A model generated the notes under the pieces. That model saw only the letters and a program-made list of their open reading frames with translations, was not told where the DNA came from and did no database searches. The translations under genes and the position numbers were made by a program. DNA of 64,000 nucleotides from Sphingobium sp. WTD-1 (lineage in GTDB: Bacteria; Pseudomonadota; Alphaproteobacteria; Sphingomonadales; Sphingomonadaceae). Shown in pieces: positions 60,943 to 64,000 of the stretch. Each line of letters starts with the position of its first letter. The stretch's first letter is position 1. The stretch spans positions 4,515,501 to 4,579,500 of the forward strand of contig NZ_CP119127.1 in NCBI RefSeq assembly GCF_030128825.1. Reading direction: 5' to 3'.

Positions 60943-60964
60943 TACCCTACCCCCCTACCCTATA
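60943..60964. promoter_or_regulatory. DmeR operator candidate (C6/G6 tract)
   Basis: TACCCTACCCCCCTACCCTA (60943-60962 approximately) contains a C6 tract flanked by TA and TA on both sides, the form of RcnR/DmeR operators. It lies about 60 bp before the dmeR start and would let DmeR control dmeRF in response to Ni/Co. Confidence 0.65.
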
Positions 60965-61020
60965 CAGCATCATCCTACCAGCAGCAATTTGCTGCATGAC
61001 ATCGAGGCTGCCGAGGGAAA

Positions 61021-61296
61021 ATGGCTCACATCAATGAAAACCGAGACGCGCTACTCGGGCGAATCAAGCGCATCGCGGGCCAGGTTGGCGCAGTAGAGCG
61101 CGCGCTTGGCGGCAATGCGAACTGCACCGAAGTCCTCCATCTGGTCGCAGCCGTTCGCGGCGCCGTGAATGGGCTTCTCGATGAGATCATCGTCGAACAT
61201 CTGGAGGCCCATGTCGCGCGCGACGGTCTGTCGCCCGAAGAACGCCAGCAAGGCGCAGAGGATCTGGTCACGATTATCCGGAGGTACAGCAAGTGA
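61021..61296 (+). CDS. dmeR: DmeR/RcnR-family nickel/cobalt-responsive repressor
   Basis: A 91-residue CsoR-family repressor starting MAHINENRDALLGRIKRIAG. The metal ligands H3, C35, H60 and H64 match RcnR/DmeR exactly, predicting Ni(II)/Co(II) sensing. It is coupled (GTGA overlap) with the CDF transporter gene downstream, the canonical dmeRF pair. This is clearly distinct from the C-H-C-type sensor at 56559. Confidence 0.9.
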   Translation: MAHINENRDALLGRIKRIAGQVGAVERALGGNANCTEVLHLVAAVRGAVNGLLDEIIVEHLEAHVARDGLSPEERQQGAEDLVTIIRRYSK

Positions 61297-62249
61297 GCAC
61301 GAAAACCTCCGTGCTGGCCAACGCAGGTGAGCTCACGCACGAACATATGTTCCTAGCCGCCAGCCATGACGACAATGCCCGCCGGACACTCTGGGTCGTG
61401 GTGCTCACCGCCCTCATGATGGTGGCAGAGATTGTCGCTGGTTACACTACTGGATCGATGGCCCTACTGGCTGACGGCTTCCATATGGCCACCCATGCCG
61501 GAGCGCTTGGTGTTGCAGCCGCGGCTTATGCCTACGCGAAACGCAATGCTCATAACGGCGACTTCAGCTTCGGCACCGGGAAAGTCGGGGATCTCGCCGG
61601 CTTCGCATCGGCTCTAGTCCTGGGCATCATCGCCCTCGCTATCGGCGTTGAGTCCGTCATGCGGCTGTTTGAGCCTATCAACGTCGCCTTCGCGGAAGCC
61701 ACATGGATCGCAATCCTCGGACTGCTCGTGAACATAGCGTCGGCCTTCCTCCTATCTGGTGGTCATGGACACAACCATGGTCATCACCACCACCACGATC
61801 ATGGGCATTCGCATGGCCACAGCCATGGTGGCGACAACAACCTGCGTTCCGCCTATATGCATGTTCTCGCTGATGCCCTGACATCGGTGCTGGCAATCGC
61901 AGCTCTGTTGGCCGGCCGCTATCTGGGCTGGGTGTGGATGGATCCAATCATGGGCATCGTCGGCGCCATCGTGATTGCGCGCTGGTCATGGTCGCTGATG
62001 CGCGACACGGCCGCCATTCTCCTGGACCGCACAGATCGCCACGTAGCCGATGAAGTCCGCGAGTTGGTCGAAACGACAGGCGATGCCCGAATCACGGATC
62101 TGCACGTCTGGAAGGTCGGCCCCGAAGCCCACTCAGCGATCGTCGGCGTCGCTGCCCATCCGGGTGTAGATGCGACGGAAATCCGGCGGCGCCTAGTGCC
62201 CGTTCATGAGCTCCAGCACCTTACCGTCGAAGTCGCGACGGTGGCATAA
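61293..62249 (+). CDS. dmeF: CDF-family divalent metal exporter DmeF
   Basis: A 318-residue cation diffusion facilitator starting at GTG 61293. ALLADGFHMATHAGALGVAA in helix 2 and LADALTSVLAIAALLAG in helix 5 give the D/H metal sites; the loop between helices 4 and 5 (about residues 155-178) is a run of about a dozen His alternating with Gly/Asn/Asp. The cytosolic C-terminal domain has LHVWKVG and HLTVEV. It exports Co/Ni (Zn/Fe in some homologues) from the cytoplasm in exchange for protons. Second gene of dmeRF. Confidence 0.93.
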   Translation: MSTKTSVLANAGELTHEHMFLAASHDDNARRTLWVVVLTALMMVAEIVAGYTTGSMALLADGFHMATHAGALGVAAAAYAYAKRNAHNGDFSFGTGKVGDLAGFASALVLGIIALAIGVESVMRLFEPINVAFAEATWIAILGLLVNIASAFLLSGGHGHNHGHHHHHDHGHSHGHSHGGDNNLRSAYMHVLADALTSVLAIAALLAGRYLGWVWMDPIMGIVGAIVIARWSWSLMRDTAAILLDRTDRHVADEVRELVETTGDARITDLHVWKVGPEAHSAIVGVAAHPGVDATEIRRRLVPVHELQHLTVEVATVA

Positions 62250-62266
62250 CCGACAGGAATGCAGTG

Positions 62267-62309
62267 ATTTATCCCACATTTTCTTGAATCGCGAAAATGT
62301 GGGATAAAT
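62267..62309. repeat. Perfect 17-bp inverted repeat after dmeF
   Basis: ATTTATCCCACATTTTC (62267-62283) and its exact reverse complement (62293-62309) surround nine bases. Besides terminating dmeF transcription it could be a recombination or protein-binding site, since no T-run follows the stem closely beyond AAATTTTGG. A further TTTATCGCAC-like copy at 62337 is a weak match to the arm. Confidence 0.6.
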
Positions 62310-62636
62310 TTTGGAACGCGTGATCCAAGCGATGAGATTTATCGCACGAAAGCCGCCTGCATCTCGCTACCTTCTCATCGAACACAGAGAAAAGCCCGGT
62401 TCGCGGGACACATTGATCTCGTCATTCTAAGTTAACCTGAGAAGAGGCGATCGCCCTTGCGACTGAGAATGCGCCGGCCCTTACGGCCTTAACAGCCCAC
62501 CTGGGCGCCGCTGTAGCCGAACGCATACGGCTTGCCGATCCTAATGACCAGCTGGCCTTGAAACAGCAACGACGATGCAGCACCAGCTCGTTGCATAAAC
62601 TGTTGCTTTTTTATTCAAAACTGCAATAAGTGCACC
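62310..62636. other. Non-coding stretch with a gene remnant
   Basis: About 330 bp without an intact gene. A short open run at 62460-62580 (GAAVAERIRLADPNDQLALK by plus-strand translation) reads like a fragment of a lost protein and has no start. The 60 bp before 62637 are AT-rich (CTTTTTTATTC) and probably hold the promoter of the HTH gene. Confidence 0.4.
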
Positions 62637-62954
62637 ATGCCTCGCCCAGCCCGCAAATCAGACGCCGACCTTGCCGCCCAGGTCGATGCACACCTCAAAA
62701 ATCAGGGCATTTCGGCGACAAAACTGGCGAAAAGCTTGAATATTAGCGTTAGCACTTTGACCCGCTCGATGAAGCTCAAAGAATTTTCAAAAGGCCTAAG
62801 TGAAAAACTCTCTAAGGAGCTCGATGGAAATTATGAGAACCCTGTCGAATCGTTGCATAAAGCATTGCATATTCTGGCAGAGGTGGATAGAATTCGAAGC
62901 GAAGTAGAAATGACTGTCCGTAGAGCATTGAACCGCCTAGAGGCCGCGCGGTAG
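62637..62954 (+). CDS. Small HTH protein upstream of IetA-like ATPase
   Basis: A 105-residue protein starting MPRPARKSDADLAAQVDAHL. TKLAKSLNISVSTLTRSMKL (about residues 28-47) looks like an XRE/phage-type helix-turn-helix. The C-terminal half is helical (LHKALHILAEVDRIRSEVEM). It lies 10 bp before the AAA ATPase gene and is likely its regulator. No family name recognised. Confidence 0.65.
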   Translation: MPRPARKSDADLAAQVDAHLKNQGISATKLAKSLNISVSTLTRSMKLKEFSKGLSEKLSKELDGNYENPVESLHKALHILAEVDRIRSEVEMTVRRALNRLEAAR

Positions 62955-62964
62955 GAGTCTGAAG

Positions 62965-63706
62965 ATGGCGAGCAGCAAGCAACTCATCGGAATGATCCGC
63001 AGTCACGCCGCAGGGGACGATTCTCGTTTCTTGGCCATCGCGGAACACATCGCACTTGACGCTGAGAAAGCTGGCCGAACACGAATGGCCGGCGAACTTC
63101 TCGGTCTGATCAAGAACTTGCGCGCCGAAACCGAGACGCGTCGACCAGCGACCCGACCCACACCCATTTCGGCACCGCGCGGTGAACTCGCCGGACTGAT
63201 GCGGGCCGCCTATCCCGAGGCGCGCCTTTCGGATCTAATCTTGCCCGAGTCGCTTGATGCACGCATCCGCAGTATCGTTCGGGAACACAACGCCCGTGAG
63301 ACCTTGGCAGAGCACGGCCTCACTCCGCGCCGAAAAATCCTACTTTCCGGCCCCCCGGGGACGGGCAAGACCACGACTGCTGCTGTACTGGCTGGCGAAC
63401 TCGGGCTTCCGTTGTTCACCATTATGCTAGACGGCGTGATCACCAAGTACATGGGTGAAACCGCAGCCAAGCTGCGCCTTATCTTCGACGCCGTCCAATC
63501 GGTGCGGGGCGTATACCTTTTCGATGAGGTCGACGCTTTGGCGACCAGCCGAGGCGCTGACAACGACATCGGCGAAGCTCGGCGGATGCTGAACTCCTTG
63601 CTGCAGTTTCTCGACGAGGACTCCTCCGGAAGCATTCTGATTGCAGCGACCAACCATCCCGGCCTGCTCGATTCAGCAATATTCCGCCGTTTTGATGCCG
63701 CCCTAG
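62965..63706 (+). pseudogene. IetA-like AAA+ ATPase, truncated by insertion sequence
   Basis: The first about 247 residues of an AAA+ ATPase. Walker A is SGPPGTGKTT (K135), Walker B YLFDEVD (184-190), sensor-1 IAATNHP, and the arginine finger region FRRFD precedes the break. GELAGLMRAAYPEARLSDLI and KYMGETAAKLRLIFD are features of the ATPase (IetA) of the two-gene IetAS defence system, in which IetS is a subtilase. At about 63706 the frame runs into the IS end and terminates at 63870 with unrelated residues. The partner protease, if present, would lie outside the window. Confidence 0.75.
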
Positions 63707-64000
63707 GCGGCGTTGACAAAAGGGATTCCCAATCGGTGCGTGTTCTGATTCAAGGCTGCTCTTTGGGGAGCGGTCATGGATCGAGGGGATTTGTCGGACG
63801 CGGAGTGGGAGTTGATCGGGCCGCTACTCCCGTCCGAGCGTGGGAGGCATGCCCGACCGGCCGGCGATAACCGGCGCTTTCTCAATGGCATGCTGCATGT
63901 GCTGCGGGTCGGTTGCCCGTGGCGCGACATGCACGAGCGCTATGGCAAGTGGAACTCGGTCTATGTCCGGTTCCGGCGCTGGGCGGAGCAAGGCGTCTGG
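63707..64000 (+). mobile_element. IS5-family insertion sequence, left part (runs off right edge)
   Basis: The left end lies near 63706-63712 (GGCGGCGTTGACAAAAGGGA), directly where the ATPase similarity stops, and a transposase frame begins at 63776. The right end and target duplication are outside the window, so exact bounds are not proven. Confidence 0.75.
63776..64000 (+). CDS. IS5-family (IS427-like) transposase, partial
   Basis: The first 75 codons of a transposase starting MDRGDLSDAEWELIGPLLPS. SDAEWELIGPLLP, FLNGMLHVLRVGCPWRDM and YVRFRRWAEQGVW are the N-terminal DUF4096-type region of IS5/IS427 transposases. The DDE catalytic part is beyond the window edge, often encoded after a programmed frameshift. 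ATG 63776 follows GGGGAGCGGTC. Confidence 0.9.
   Translation, partial: MDRGDLSDAEWELIGPLLPSERGRHARPAGDNRRFLNGMLHVLRVGCPWRDMHERYGKWNSVYVRFRRWAEQGVW

Noticed and set aside
1..64000. CRISPR array or cas genes accompanying the Tn7-like module
   Set aside because: No regularly spaced direct repeats and no Cas-like proteins were seen on either strand.

Overview
The window looks like a chromosomal segment of a sphingomonad (Sphingobium/Sphingomonas-like alphaproteobacterium). The reasons are GC-rich genes, sphingomonad-style intergenic inverted repeats, an isocitrate lyase with its divergent ScfR/RamB-type regulator, and many small proteins of types I associate with this group. All identifications come from reading the sequence; no database search was run.

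Region 1 (1-24,065) is ordinary core genome. It holds a partial exonuclease, a DUF969-DUF979-DUF2891 operon, a degenerate HD-GYP protein, YciI, tRNA-Arg(CCT), DUF1178/nitrilase/grxC/comF, a methyltransferase, a CHASE3-GAF-GGDEF cyclase, a phosphoesterase, a lipid kinase, an MFS symporter, scfR/aceA, a DUF885 protein, recR, fmt-truA, a PAS-GGDEF protein, a queuosine-precursor transporter and tRNA-Arg(TCT).

Region 2 (24,066-46,260) is an accessory island starting directly after the 3' end of tRNA-Arg(TCT). It carries a Tn7-like transposition module (tnsA-tnsB-tnsC-tniQ, 35.2-41.2 kb). It also carries two proteins that look like catalytically dead TnsB relatives (25.8 and 33.7 kb). Between these lie a two-gene CBASS system whose patatin effector is split by an IS256-family element, a TnpB, a pirin and a putative ADP-ribosyltransferase. 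A retron reverse transcriptase fused to a trypsin-like protease (44.4-46.0 kb) closes the region. Divergent transcription at 34.85-35.0 kb is framed by two inverted repeats, one of them a perfect 20-bp pair.

Region 3 (46,262-62,250) is a heavy-metal module: czcCBA with accessory genes, a His-tailed MFS exporter divergent from a CsoR-family repressor across a perfect 18-bp inverted repeat, an ATP-grasp/acyltransferase/GNAT cluster, and dmeR-dmeF. Three small His-rich exported proteins with similar C-termini sit beside the metal genes.

Region 4 (62,250-64,000) resumes defence content. A small HTH protein and an IetA-like AAA ATPase are present, the ATPase cut by an IS5-family element that runs off the window.

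Regions 2-4 together read as a layered defence and metal-resistance island in which two defence genes have been broken by insertion sequences. The strongest candidates for something new are the pair of dead TnsB-like proteins with their operator-like repeats, and the retron-protease fusion.
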